Assembly (NCBI GenBank): GCA_017854855.1
Contig: JAFMGZ010000036.1
Coordinates: forward strand, 1-36,725
DNA length: 36,725 nt
Direction of reading: 5' to 3'
From: Sulfitobacter sp.
GTDB lineage: Bacteria; Pseudomonadota; Alphaproteobacteria; Rhodobacterales; Rhodobacteraceae
Positions within the stretch are counted from its first letter, which is position 1. Each line of letters starts with the position of its first letter. Below, in pieces: positions 1-7,379 of this stretch. A model generated the notes under the pieces. That model had not been told where the DNA came from. It did not search any database and was given only the letters and a program-made list of their open reading frames with translations. The translations under genes and the position numbers were made by a program.

Positions 1-326
1 GGCGTCAGACCTTTTGCAATTCCGGCACGATACCAATTTGGCTGACGGCCCTTTCCAGTCCAAGTCTGGGTCGGATCCTCTGGATTGGCGTATTTGGGCT
101 TTGAAAGCGATTTCGGCGCTTTTACTTTGGTTTTTGCCGCTTTTTCAGGGTCTTTTGCATCGCCAGTCAATTCACGCAATGAAAATCCGAATTGCGCTGC
201 AACTCTTTCGGCCGCTTTCTTGGCCTCTCGGCGTTCCCGCGCCTTGATGCCCTCAAGCGCTTTCTTCACATCTTTGAGTTGCTTTTCCAGTTGCTTGCGT
301 GACATGGATTTCAGATCAGCGTTCAT
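1..326 (-). CDS. H-NS family DNA-binding protein (HvrA-like), 3' end cut by the window edge
   Basis: About 108 residues are visible, reading off the left edge without a stop. The start ATG at 326 follows a good AAGGGAG ribosome-binding site. The N-terminal half is a lysine/arginine/glutamate-rich coiled-coil region (MNADLKSMSRKQLEKQLKDV), as expected for the oligomerisation part of H-NS. The C-terminal end carries the core H-NS DNA-binding motif, seen here as TWTGKGRQPNWY, followed by RAGIAKGLTP. Family members of this type are about 105-110 residues, so only a few codons should be missing. In Rhodobacter capsulatus the H-NS-like protein HvrA regulates photosynthesis and redox-linked genes. 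The target genes here cannot be read from the sequence. A palindrome like an FNR site lies upstream at 390-403, suggesting oxygen-responsive expression. Confidence 0.88.
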   Translation of the reverse strand, partial: MNADLKSMSRKQLEKQLKDVKKALEGIKARERREAKKAAERVAAQFGFSLRELTGDAKDPEKAAKTKVKAPKSLSKPKYANPEDPTQTWTGKGRQPNWYRAGIAKGLT

Positions 327-389
327 TTTGGCGTACTCCCTTTTACGTGCTAGTAAATCAATTACTCCACTAGCCGCCAAGGGTAAACT

Positions 390-403
390 TTGATCTATGT
401 CAA
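390..403 (-). promoter_or_regulatory. Candidate FnrL/FNR-type operator upstream of the H-NS gene
   Basis: On the minus strand the sequence reads TTGAC-ATAG-ATCAA, one base away from the FNR/FnrL consensus TTGAT-N4-ATCAA. Its centre (396.5) lies about 41.5 bases upstream of a start point near 355 that would be set by the -10-like hexamer AGTAAT (366 to 361). That is the spacing of class II FNR-activated promoters. No separate good -35 element is visible, which fits activation. It sits immediately after the ecm stop codon. The transcription start is inferred, not shown. Confidence 0.55.
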
Positions 404-404
404 T

Positions 405-2372
405 CTATTCGGCAGCAACGGCTGTTGGGTCAGCCAAAGTTACAATGTCCTGCATGATCATGTTCAATTCAAAGTCTTTTGGCGTATAGACCCGCGCAAC
501 GCCCATTGCCTTTAGGCGGGCGGCGTCATCGTCTGGAATAATGCCGCCTACAATGACAGGGATATGACCAAGGCCTGCGTCACGCATTTGCGCCATCAAA
601 TCTTCGACGAGCGGAATATGAGACCCCGAAAGAATGGAAAGGCCAACAACATGGGCCTCATCCTTGCGCGCGGCGGCGACGATCTCTGAGGGGGTCAGTC
701 GAATACCCTCATAGGCGATATCCATGCCGCAATCGCGCGCGCGTACCGCAATCTGCTCTGCCCCGTTTGAATGGCCATCAAGGCCGGGTTTGCCCACAAG
801 GAATTTCAAACGGCGGCCCAATTTGTCGCTGACCACGTTAACGGCGTCGCGCAGATCATCCAGACCTTCGGTCTTGTTGGATTGGCCTTTGGCCACGCCT
901 GTCGGTCCGCGGTATTCGCCATGCACCGCACGCATCTGCGCGGCCCATTCGCCCGTGGTGACCCCGGCCTTGGCCGCAGCAACAGAGGCTGGCATCACAT
1001 TGCGCCCTTCGGCGGCAGCGGCGCGGAGATCGGCCAATGCAGCCTTGACCTCTGCCTCATTACGTTCGGCGCGCCATGCATTCAGTCGCCCGATCTGTTC
1101 GGCCTCAACCGCGGGATCGACAACCATGATGCCGCCATCACCGGTCATCAGCGGCGATGGTTCACCCTGCTGCCATTTATTGACGCCGACAACCACGGTT
1201 TCACCGGCCTCAATACGGCCCAACCGGTCGGAATTGCTCTCGACCAGGCGGCCTTTCATATAGTCGATGGCAGATATCGCGCCGCCCATATTATCAAGCA
1301 GCGCCAGTTCCGCCCGCGCGCCCGCTTTCAATTCCTCGACCTTGGCATCGACGGCAGGGTTGCCTTCGAACAGATCGTCAAATTCCAGCAGGTCGGTTTC
1401 ATAGGCCAGGATCTGTTGCATCCGCATGGACCATTGCTGGTCCCAGGGGCGCGGCAAACCCAAGGCTTCGTTCCAGGCAGGAAGTTGGACCGCACGGGCC
1501 CGTGCTTTCTTGGACAGGGTAACCGCCAGCATTTCAATCAGGATGCGGTAGACGTTGTTTTCGGGTTGCTGTTCCGTCAGGCCAAGCGAGTTGACCTGCA
1601 CACCATACCGAAACCTGCGGTATTTAGGGTCGGTGACGCCATACCGTTCGGCACAGATTTCATCCCACAGATCCACAAAGGCGCGCATTTTGCACATTTC
1701 AGTGACGAACCTGATACCGGCATTCACGAAGAATGAAATTCGTCCGACCAAGGCTGGAAAATCCTTTTCATCAACCCGTGGGCGCAATTGGTCCAATACG
1801 GCCGTTGCGGTTGCCAAGGCAAAGGCAAGCTCTTGTTCTGGCGTGGCCCCTGCTTCTTGCAGATGGTAGGAACAGACATTCATCGGGTTCCATTTGGGCA
1901 CATGCGTATAGCAATATTCGGCCACATCCGCGATCATCTTGAGCGACGGGGCAGGTGGGCAGATATAGGTGCCTCGGCTCAGGTATTCCTTGATCAGATC
2001 GTTCTGAACCGTGCCTTGTAGGGCCGTGACATCGGCCCCCTGTTCCTCGGCGACAGCAATATAAAGCGCCAGCAGCCAGGGGGCCGTGGCATTGATTGTC
2101 ATAGAGGTGTTCATTTGATCCAGCGGGATGTCCTTGAACAGCATCCGCATGTCGCCCAGATGGCTGACAGGCACCCCCACTTTGCCGACTTCGCCGCGCG
2201 ACAGGATATGATCACTGTCATAGCCCGTCTGCGTCGGTAGATCGAATGCCACGGAAAGCCCGGTCTGGCCCTTGGCAAGATTGGAACGATAGAGCGCGTT
2301 TGACGCCGCGGCTGTAGAATGTCCTGCATAGGTGCGGATCAGCCAGGGGCGGTCTTTTTTAGGCTCTGTCAT
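405..2372 (-). CDS. ecm: Ethylmalonyl-CoA mutase (MeaA), coenzyme-B12 dependent
   Basis: This 655-residue protein converts (2R)-ethylmalonyl-CoA to methylsuccinyl-CoA in the ethylmalonyl-CoA pathway, which replaces the glyoxylate shunt for acetyl-CoA assimilation. The N-terminal part is the acyl-CoA mutase TIM barrel, with the family stretch RPWLIRTYAGHSTA near the start and FDLPTQTGYDSD after it. The C-terminal B12-binding domain has DGHSNG at about 532-537 (the DxHxxG motif, His534 as lower cobalt ligand), then a serine in GLSIL and the GG pair near 609. The single-chain layout and opening fit MeaA/Ecm better than methylmalonyl-CoA mutase. ATG at 2372 follows a GGAGACC site. The pathway partner ccr lies nearby on the other strand, supporting the assignment. 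Confidence 0.94.
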   Translation of the reverse strand: MTEPKKDRPWLIRTYAGHSTAAASNALYRSNLAKGQTGLSVAFDLPTQTGYDSDHILSRGEVGKVGVPVSHLGDMRMLFKDIPLDQMNTSMTINATAPWLLALYIAVAEEQGADVTALQGTVQNDLIKEYLSRGTYICPPAPSLKMIADVAEYCYTHVPKWNPMNVCSYHLQEAGATPEQELAFALATATAVLDQLRPRVDEKDFPALVGRISFFVNAGIRFVTEMCKMRAFVDLWDEICAERYGVTDPKYRRFRYGVQVNSLGLTEQQPENNVYRILIEMLAVTLSKKARARAVQLPAWNEALGLPRPWDQQWSMRMQQILAYETDLLEFDDLFEGNPAVDAKVEELKAGARAELALLDNMGGAISAIDYMKGRLVESNSDRLGRIEAGETVVVGVNKWQQGEPSPLMTGDGGIMVVDPAVEAEQIGRLNAWRAERNEAEVKAALADLRAAAAEGRNVMPASVAAAKAGVTTGEWAAQMRAVHGEYRGPTGVAKGQSNKTEGLDDLRDAVNVVSDKLGRRLKFLVGKPGLDGHSNGAEQIAVRARDCGMDIAYEGIRLTPSEIVAAARKDEAHVVGLSILSGSHIPLVEDLMAQMRDAGLGHIPVIVGGIIPDDDAARLKAMGVARVYTPKDFELNMIMQDIVTLADPTAVAAE

Positions 2373-2441
2373 GAAGGTCTCCGTGAATCGGGTTTGAAAT
2401 ATTATTGCGTTTAGTCGTGTTTAGGCGACACTTTGTACTGT

Positions 2442-2484
2442 TGTCAATTCGCTGCATTGCGGCATCATGCGCGTACAATTGACC
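2442..2484. promoter_or_regulatory. Back-to-back -35-like elements between ecm and the acyltransferase gene
   Basis: The 293-base divergent region 2373-2665 contains a perfect inverted repeat GTCAATT (2443-2449) / AATTGAC (2477-2483). Each arm contains a -35-like hexamer pointing outward: TTGACA on minus (2447 to 2442) toward ecm and TTGACC on plus (2479-2484) toward the acyltransferase gene. The matching -10 hexamers are poor on both sides (TAAACA at N18 on minus, TAGGCC at N17 on plus), so promoter assignment is tentative. The repeat could equally be an operator. Nothing else in this gap looks like a gene. Confidence 0.3.
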
Positions 2485-2665
2485 TAGTGCAAGCCGTGGC
2501 ATAGGCCTTGGGAGCGTAGCGAAAGGCAATGGTCATATGGAGGCCGAGAGTGCTGATGTATGATAGCCCCGTCCAAACTGCTGCTGCAGCAGAAAGAAAC
2601 ACCTGTATTGGCCCGCTTTGCATCGGTATTGTGCCAAAAGCTGTTGTTCCATTAAAGCGTGCCAA

Positions 2666-4036
2666 ATGACCGATACCGTACAATTGCCACTTTGGCTTTT
2701 TATTCTGATTTTGCTTTTTGCCGCAGTAACAGCGCTAAGCCATTTCCTGCTGCCTTCCGTCCGGTGGTTTTTTCGGTTGCGGTTGGAACGGGCGGTCAAA
2801 CGCCTGAACAAGCGGCTAAAGCGGCCCATTGAGCCGTTCAAGCTGGCCCGGCGACATGACATGATCCAGCGGTTGATTTATGATCCCGAAGTCACCAAGG
2901 AAATCGTGAATTACGCGCATTCCAATAAGGTCCCTGAAAACGTGGCCTTTGAAAAAGCGCGCGATTACGCCCGAGAGATCGTGCCCAGTTTTTCCGCATT
3001 TGCCTATTTCAGCTTCGGCATCAGGCTGACGCGGCTTTTGGCCAATTCGGTCTACCGGATTGAGACAGCCGACAGCAATGACGCCACTTTCGATACCATT
3101 CCTGATGACGCCACGGTTGTCTTTGTGATGAACCATCGCTCAAACATGGATTACGTTCTGGTCACCTATCTGGCGGCACGGGATTCCGCGCTGTCCTATG
3201 CGGTTGGTGAATGGGCGCGGGTCTGGCCGCTGAGTTGGTTGATCAAATCGCTTGGCGCCTACTTTATCCGCCGCCGGTCACGTGGAAACCTCTACCGCAA
3301 GGTTCTTGCGCGGTATGTACAAATGGCAACTGCAGGCGGCGTCAATCAGGCCTTCTATCCCGAAGGGGGGCTGAGCCTGACCGGAAAGCTGCAACCGCCT
3401 AAAATGGGGTTGATGTCCTATCTGGTCGAAGGGTTTGATCCCGACGACAACCGCGATGTCGTATTTGTGCCCGTGGCCATCAATTACGACCGTGTGCTGG
3501 AAGACCTGGTGTTGATCGCTGCAGACAAACGCGGTGACCGCCGGTTTGGTGCCCGCATCACGGTCGTCGTGGGGTTTATTCTGCGCAAGCTGTGGCAGCG
3601 CCTTACCCGGCAGGAAACCCGTTTCGGTACGGCAGCTGTCGCCTTTGGCGAACCATTGTCCCTGCGCGGTGCGGGCCCCGCCGCATCGGTGGAAGACCTG
3701 TCTGAGGAATTGATGGCCCGCATCGCAAGAACCATGCCGGTTCTGGCAGTGCCTGTCATCTGCCGGGTTCTGCTGCAAGATGCCCCCGTCAGCCATGATC
3801 AACTGATCGCGCAGGCACAGGCCGTGTTCGATGCAGTGCCCCAAGGCAATCGGGTGGTGCGATCGGTGAGCATGGCAGATGATCTGAAACGGGCCATCAC
3901 GGGGCTGGAAGATCGCAAGTTGATCGAAAAATCCAGCACCCATTGGCATGTCTTGCCGGGCCAAGAGCCGGTCCTGCAATTCTATGCGAATTCCATCGGC
4001 CACTTTTTTGAGGGCGATGCTGCGGGCGCGAAGTAA
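2666..4036 (+). CDS. PlsB-like glycerol-3-phosphate/acylglycerol-phosphate acyltransferase
   Basis: This 456-residue membrane acyltransferase probably transfers an acyl chain to (acyl)glycerol phosphate in phospholipid synthesis. One hydrophobic segment is seen near residues 9-29. The catalytic H-x4-D motif is HRSNMD (His157 to Asp162), and the substrate-binding block FYPEGGLSLTGKLQ follows near 230. These blocks resemble PlsB (GPAT) more than PlsC, although the protein is much shorter than the roughly 800-residue E. coli PlsB. I chose the ATG at 2666 (MTDTVQLPLW) because the 16 codons upstream look non-coding; the ribosome-binding site is weak. It precedes ccr on the same strand with a 143-base gap. 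The exact acyl acceptor is not decided by sequence. Confidence 0.8.
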   Translation: MTDTVQLPLWLFILILLFAAVTALSHFLLPSVRWFFRLRLERAVKRLNKRLKRPIEPFKLARRHDMIQRLIYDPEVTKEIVNYAHSNKVPENVAFEKARDYAREIVPSFSAFAYFSFGIRLTRLLANSVYRIETADSNDATFDTIPDDATVVFVMNHRSNMDYVLVTYLAARDSALSYAVGEWARVWPLSWLIKSLGAYFIRRRSRGNLYRKVLARYVQMATAGGVNQAFYPEGGLSLTGKLQPPKMGLMSYLVEGFDPDDNRDVVFVPVAINYDRVLEDLVLIAADKRGDRRFGARITVVVGFILRKLWQRLTRQETRFGTAAVAFGEPLSLRGAGPAASVEDLSEELMARIARTMPVLAVPVICRVLLQDAPVSHDQLIAQAQAVFDAVPQGNRVVRSVSMADDLKRAITGLEDRKLIEKSSTHWHVLPGQEPVLQFYANSIGHFFEGDAAGAK

Positions 4037-4085
4037 TTTTCTGCGACTGCTGGGTCATAAAATTACAAAAAGTAACCTTCTGGTG

Positions 4086-4114
4086 TTGCAATATTGCGCA
4101 GTGACCAATATTTC
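4086..4114 (+). promoter_or_regulatory. Candidate ccr promoter with overlapping palindrome
   Basis: TTGCAA (4086-4091) and TATTTC (4109-4114) are 17 bases apart and could be -35 and -10 elements for ccr. A perfect 10-base palindrome GCAATATTGC (4088-4097) covers the -35, and the heptamer CAATATT occurs at 4089-4095 and again at 4106-4112, exactly 17 bases later. CAGTG (4099-4103) and CACTG (4114-4118) also form an inverted repeat around the -10. The arrangement looks like an operator for a dimeric repressor or activator. The regulator is unknown; PhaR or an acyl-CoA-responsive ScfR-type regulator would make metabolic sense but is inference. Confidence 0.4.
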
Positions 4115-4179
4115 ACTGAGCAGGCGATACGATTCTGCATCGCGGCAAAAAAGATAAGTTAACCAATTAGGAGGCCCGC

Positions 4180-5460
4180 ATGGCACTTGATTCAACCATT
4201 GCGCAATACGATGCACCCGAAAAGGACCTCTATGAAGTGGGGGAAATGCCTCCGATGGGCTATGTCCCCAAGCAGATGTACGCATGGGCCATCCGCCGGG
4301 AACGCCATGGCGAACCCTCTGATGCGATGTTGCAGGAAGTCGTTGATGTGCCAGAGTTGGACAGCCAGGATGTTCTGGTTCTCGTGATGGCTGCTGGCGT
4401 GAACTACAATGGCGTCTGGGCGGCACTTGGCCAGCCGATCAGCCCCTTTGACGGGCACCGTCAGCCATATCACATCGCGGGCTCTGATGCTGCAGGGATC
4501 GTCTGGGCGGTAGGTGACCGGGTGACACGCTGGAAAGTCGGTGACGAGGTGGTGATCCACTGCAATCAGGACGACGGCGACGACGAAGAATGCAACGGCG
4601 GAGACCCGATGTATTCCCCGTCGCAGCGGATCTGGGGCTATGAGACACCTGACGGATCTTTCAGCCAATTCACCCGCGTGCAGTCACAACAGCTGATGCC
4701 ACGCCCCAAGCATCTGACCTGGGAAGAGGCGGCCTGTTATACGCTGACATTGGCCACAGCCTACCGGATGCTGTTCGGGCACGAACCACATGACCTGAAG
4801 CCGGGCCAAAATGTTCTGGTCTGGGGGGCGTCTGGTGGTCTGGGCTCCTATGCGATCCAGCTGATCAATACGGCAGGTGCCAATGCCATCGGCGTCATCT
4901 CTGACGAAAGCAAACGTGATTTCGTGATGGGTCTGGGTGCCAAGGGCGTCCTGAACCGCAAGGATTTCAATTGCTGGGGCCAGTTGCCAAAAGTGGGCAG
5001 CGAAGAATATGCCACCTGGTTCGCGGAGACCCGCAAATTCGGCAAGGCGATCTGGGATATTACTGGCAAGGGCGTCAATGTTGATATGGTGTTCGAGCAC
5101 CCGGGCGAGTCAACCTTTCCGGTATCTACCTTTGTGGTGAAAAAGGGCGGCATGGTCGTGATCTGCGCCGGTACCACCGGGTTTAACCTGACCTTTGACG
5201 TACGTTACATGTGGATGCACCAAAAGCGTCTGCAAGGCAGCCACTTTGCGCATCTCAAGCAGGCGTCTGCCGCCAACAAGCTGATGCTTGAGCGCCGCCT
5301 TGATCCTTGCATGTCCGAGGTGTTCTCTTGGAATGATCTGCCCGAGGCGCATATGAAAATGATGCGCAACGAGCACAAGCCGGGCAATATGTCCGTTCTT
5401 GTCCAGTCGCCCACAACAGGGCTGCGCACACTTGAGGATGCGCTGGACGCGCGCAAGTAA
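4180..5460 (+). CDS. ccr: Crotonyl-CoA carboxylase/reductase
   Basis: This 426-residue medium-chain dehydrogenase/reductase catalyses NADPH-dependent reductive carboxylation of crotonyl-CoA to ethylmalonyl-CoA, the committed step of the ethylmalonyl-CoA pathway. The N-terminal GroES-like domain contains GVNYNGVWAALGQ (Asn77 probably matches the CO2-binding Asn81 of the Kitasatospora enzyme). The Rossmann nucleotide motif WGASGGLG is at 215-222, and QGSHFAHLKQ near 352-361 contains a His that fits the conserved CO2-site histidine. Length and the opening ...YEVGEMPPMGYVP are typical of alpha-proteobacterial Ccr. The ATG follows a strong AGGAGG site. A rho-independent terminator lies 30 bases after the stop, so ccr is the last gene of its transcript. 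ecm, the next pathway gene but one, is 1.8 kb away. Confidence 0.96.
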   Translation: MALDSTIAQYDAPEKDLYEVGEMPPMGYVPKQMYAWAIRRERHGEPSDAMLQEVVDVPELDSQDVLVLVMAAGVNYNGVWAALGQPISPFDGHRQPYHIAGSDAAGIVWAVGDRVTRWKVGDEVVIHCNQDDGDDEECNGGDPMYSPSQRIWGYETPDGSFSQFTRVQSQQLMPRPKHLTWEEAACYTLTLATAYRMLFGHEPHDLKPGQNVLVWGASGGLGSYAIQLINTAGANAIGVISDESKRDFVMGLGAKGVLNRKDFNCWGQLPKVGSEEYATWFAETRKFGKAIWDITGKGVNVDMVFEHPGESTFPVSTFVVKKGGMVVICAGTTGFNLTFDVRYMWMHQKRLQGSHFAHLKQASAANKLMLERRLDPCMSEVFSWNDLPEAHMKMMRNEHKPGNMSVLVQSPTTGLRTLEDALDARK

Positions 5461-5490
5461 CGCCTGATTGTTTCCACATTGGAAACCCTG

Positions 5491-5523
5491 ACCCGCGAAT
5501 CACCTTGGTGTTCGCGGGTTTTT
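5491..5523 (+). terminator. Rho-independent terminator of ccr
   Basis: ACCCGCGAA (5491-5499) pairs perfectly with TTCGCGGGT (5511-5519). The inner CACC/GGTG pair extends the stem around a TT loop, with one bulged T at 5500. A run of five T (5519-5523) follows. It separates the ccr transcript from the quorum-sensing genes. Confidence 0.9.
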
Positions 5524-5676
5524 CGTTGCTCAGAACCTGAATCGCGCAAGAACAACTGCTTGGGAATCCTCACATCCCTATATCTGGGGAGTGGAAACCA
5601 GTGAATTTTTTCGGAAACCCCGCACATGTTATAGTTGTGTTAATGATCTATTAACCAATTTTGGAGGAGTCTGATT

Positions 5677-5883
5677 ATGCGGAGTGACTGGATACTGGAT
5701 GTTCTGGCGGACCTTAGGACTTTCGCGCTGTCGATCGACTTGCCTGCCTTGGCGGAACAGTTGGATGACACCGCATTAGTCGCCATGGCCGAAATCGCCG
5801 CACTTGAAGAAAGGACGCAGGCGCAGGCGCATGGGCAAGACACGGCAGTTGGACTTCATTCTGGAGAGATTGGCGCAAGCTGA
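5677..5883 (+). CDS. Small 68-residue protein overlapping the start of luxR
   Basis: The ATG at 5677 follows an excellent GGAGGAG site, better than that of the next gene, so translation is likely. The N-terminal 45 residues (MRSDWILDVLADLRTFALSI onward) look like two amphipathic helices with regular leucine/alanine spacing. The C-terminal 17 residues lie in the region shared with luxR and look unconstrained. There is no signal peptide, cysteine pair or known motif. The stop is 53 bases inside luxR, so translation of the two is probably coupled. I do not recognise a named family. Position alone suggests a role in LuxR expression or activity, but this is inference. The 150 bases upstream carry a possible -10 TATAGT (5632-5637). 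Confidence 0.7.
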   Translation: MRSDWILDVLADLRTFALSIDLPALAEQLDDTALVAMAEIAALEERTQAQAHGQDTAVGLHSGEIGAS

Positions 5884-6550
5884 CACGCTAAGCGGCCTGC
5901 AAGCCACCAGCGAGGCGCTGCGGGCGCAGTTGAATATTGATCATGTCGCCTATCACTGGGTCGATTCTGCAGGTGATCAATATGGTTGTGGCACCTATCC
6001 CGTGGCCTGGCAGGAACGCTATATCGCGCAGAATTATCTCAGGATCGATCCTGTCATCCTGGGCTGTTACCAGCGGTTCCACCCTGCAAACTGGAAACAG
6101 CTTGATTGGTCGTCAAAAGCGGCACGCGCCTTTCAAAAAGAAGCGATTGAATATGGGCTGGGCACACAGGGATATTCGATACCCATTCGCGGCCCGAACG
6201 GCCAGTTTGCGCTCTTTACCCTGAACCATACCTGCGATGACGACGTCTGGGATGCCTTTACCGAAAGATACCGCCACGAACTGATCCTGATTGCCTATTT
6301 TCTCAATGACAAGGCGCTGGAGCTGGAGCCGGGACGCCTGCCAGACAGGGGGCAGGCCCTGTCGCCCCGAGAGGTTGATGCAATGACGCTTCTGGCCATC
6401 GGATACAGCCGGGCACAGGTGGCTGATCAACTGTCGATCTCGGAACATACATTGAGGGTCTATATTGAAAGTGCGCGGTTCAAACTGGGGGCGCTGAATA
6501 CGACCCATGCGGTCGCGCGGGCGCTGAGCCGGGGATTGATCGTGGTCTGA
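5831..6550 (+). CDS. LuxR-type acyl-homoserine-lactone-responsive transcriptional regulator
   Basis: This 239-residue protein has an N-terminal autoinducer-binding domain (about 10-160) and a C-terminal LuxR helix-turn-helix (about 176-236). In the ligand domain Trp60, Tyr64, the RIDP block (Asp73, Pro74) and Trp88 match the invariant positions of TraR/LuxR proteins. In the DNA-binding domain LSPREVDAM, GYSRAQVADQLSISEHTLR and KLGA are typical. I chose the ATG at 5831 (MGKTRQLDFI); an AAGGA lies 15 bases upstream, and coupling to the overlapping small ORF probably helps initiation. A TTG at 5804 could add nine arginine-rich residues but lacks a binding site. A LuxI synthase follows 142 bases downstream, so this is a cognate pair, not an orphan. 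Confidence 0.93.
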   Translation: MGKTRQLDFILERLAQADTLSGLQATSEALRAQLNIDHVAYHWVDSAGDQYGCGTYPVAWQERYIAQNYLRIDPVILGCYQRFHPANWKQLDWSSKAARAFQKEAIEYGLGTQGYSIPIRGPNGQFALFTLNHTCDDDVWDAFTERYRHELILIAYFLNDKALELEPGRLPDRGQALSPREVDAMTLLAIGYSRAQVADQLSISEHTLRVYIESARFKLGALNTTHAVARALSRGLIVV

Positions 6551-6599
6551 AGGGCATGGCGACGCGCTGAACCTTGGGCAGCCCGGAACAGCGGTTGTT

Positions 6600-6617
6600 G
6601 CCGGTACGGGCACCGGC
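6600..6617. promoter_or_regulatory. 18-base palindrome upstream of luxI (possible lux-box-like operator)
   Basis: GCCGGT (6600-6605) and ACCGGC (6612-6617) are perfect inverted arms around six bases. The element lies 75 bases before the luxI start codon in the luxR-luxI gap, where a LuxR operator would be expected. It does not match the classical CTG-N10-CAG lux box, and it could instead be a GC hairpin at the end of luxR, although no T-run follows. Confidence 0.35.
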
Positions 6618-6692
6618 CCGCGCGGTCGCTTCCAACGATGTTAAGGGGGAGCAGTAACTCTTTGGTCATGTTTCATCAGACCGGAGGCCCCG

Positions 6693-7355
6693 ATGCTGCG
6701 CTATCTTTACGCCGATCAGTTACACCATCATCCCAAACTCGCCAGCGGTATGTTCCAAGATCGCGCCGATCAATTCAAGACGCGCCTGGGATGGGAGGTG
6801 GCAGTCAATGCCCAGGGGGAAGAGCGCGACACCTACGACAGCCTCAACCCGCTTTATGTGATCTGGGAAGAGCCGGACGGCAGCCATGGTGGTTCCATGC
6901 GGTTCTTGCCAACAACGGGTCCGGTGATGGTGAACGATCACTTTTCCCACCTGCTGACAGGCCCGGTTTGCAGCCCGCTGATCTGGGAATGCACGCGGTT
7001 CTGCCTCAGGCGCGCTGCGGGCGCGCATGTGGCGGCGGGGCTGATGCTGGGCGGTGGTGAAATCATGCAGGGTTTCGGGATCAAACACTTTGTAGGCGTC
7101 TTTGATGCGCGGATGGTGCGGATCTACCGCATGATCGGCTCTTCGCCACAGGTGTTGGGCAGCCAAGGACAAGGGCGGGACAGGATTTCCGTGGGTCTTT
7201 GGGATTTTACGCCGCAGGCACAGGCATTCGTCAGTGCCCGGGCGGGCATTACGCCCGAACAATCCCGGTTCTGGTTTGACCAGGCCATGGGCTTCAGTCA
7301 CCAATACCATTGGCCGAAAACAGCCCCAGCAGGTGCAATCGCGCTGGCCCCCTGA
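6693..7355 (+). CDS. LuxI-type acyl-homoserine-lactone synthase
   Basis: This 220-residue enzyme makes an N-acyl-homoserine lactone from S-adenosylmethionine and an acyl carrier. All the usual invariant residues can be placed: Arg24, Phe28 and Trp34 (FQDRADQFKTRLGW), Asp46 and Asp49 (DTYDSLNPLYVIW), Arg70 (GGSMRFLP), Glu99 and Arg102 (WECTRFCL). The length is normal. The ATG follows a CGGAGG site. The acyl chain made cannot be read from the sequence. It lies directly after its probable receptor gene and 24 bases before a helicase gene, so the downstream genes may share its autoinduced transcript. Confidence 0.95.
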   Translation: MLRYLYADQLHHHPKLASGMFQDRADQFKTRLGWEVAVNAQGEERDTYDSLNPLYVIWEEPDGSHGGSMRFLPTTGPVMVNDHFSHLLTGPVCSPLIWECTRFCLRRAAGAHVAAGLMLGGGEIMQGFGIKHFVGVFDARMVRIYRMIGSSPQVLGSQGQGRDRISVGLWDFTPQAQAFVSARAGITPEQSRFWFDQAMGFSHQYHWPKTAPAGAIALAP

Positions 7356-7379
7356 TCTTTGCTTGCGTAGATAGGTGGG

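Noticed and set aside
5595-5612. CTGG...CCAG symmetry as a lux box before the small ORF
   Set aside because: The spacing is CTG-N12-CAG, not the N10 of the classical lux box, and the interior shows no symmetry.
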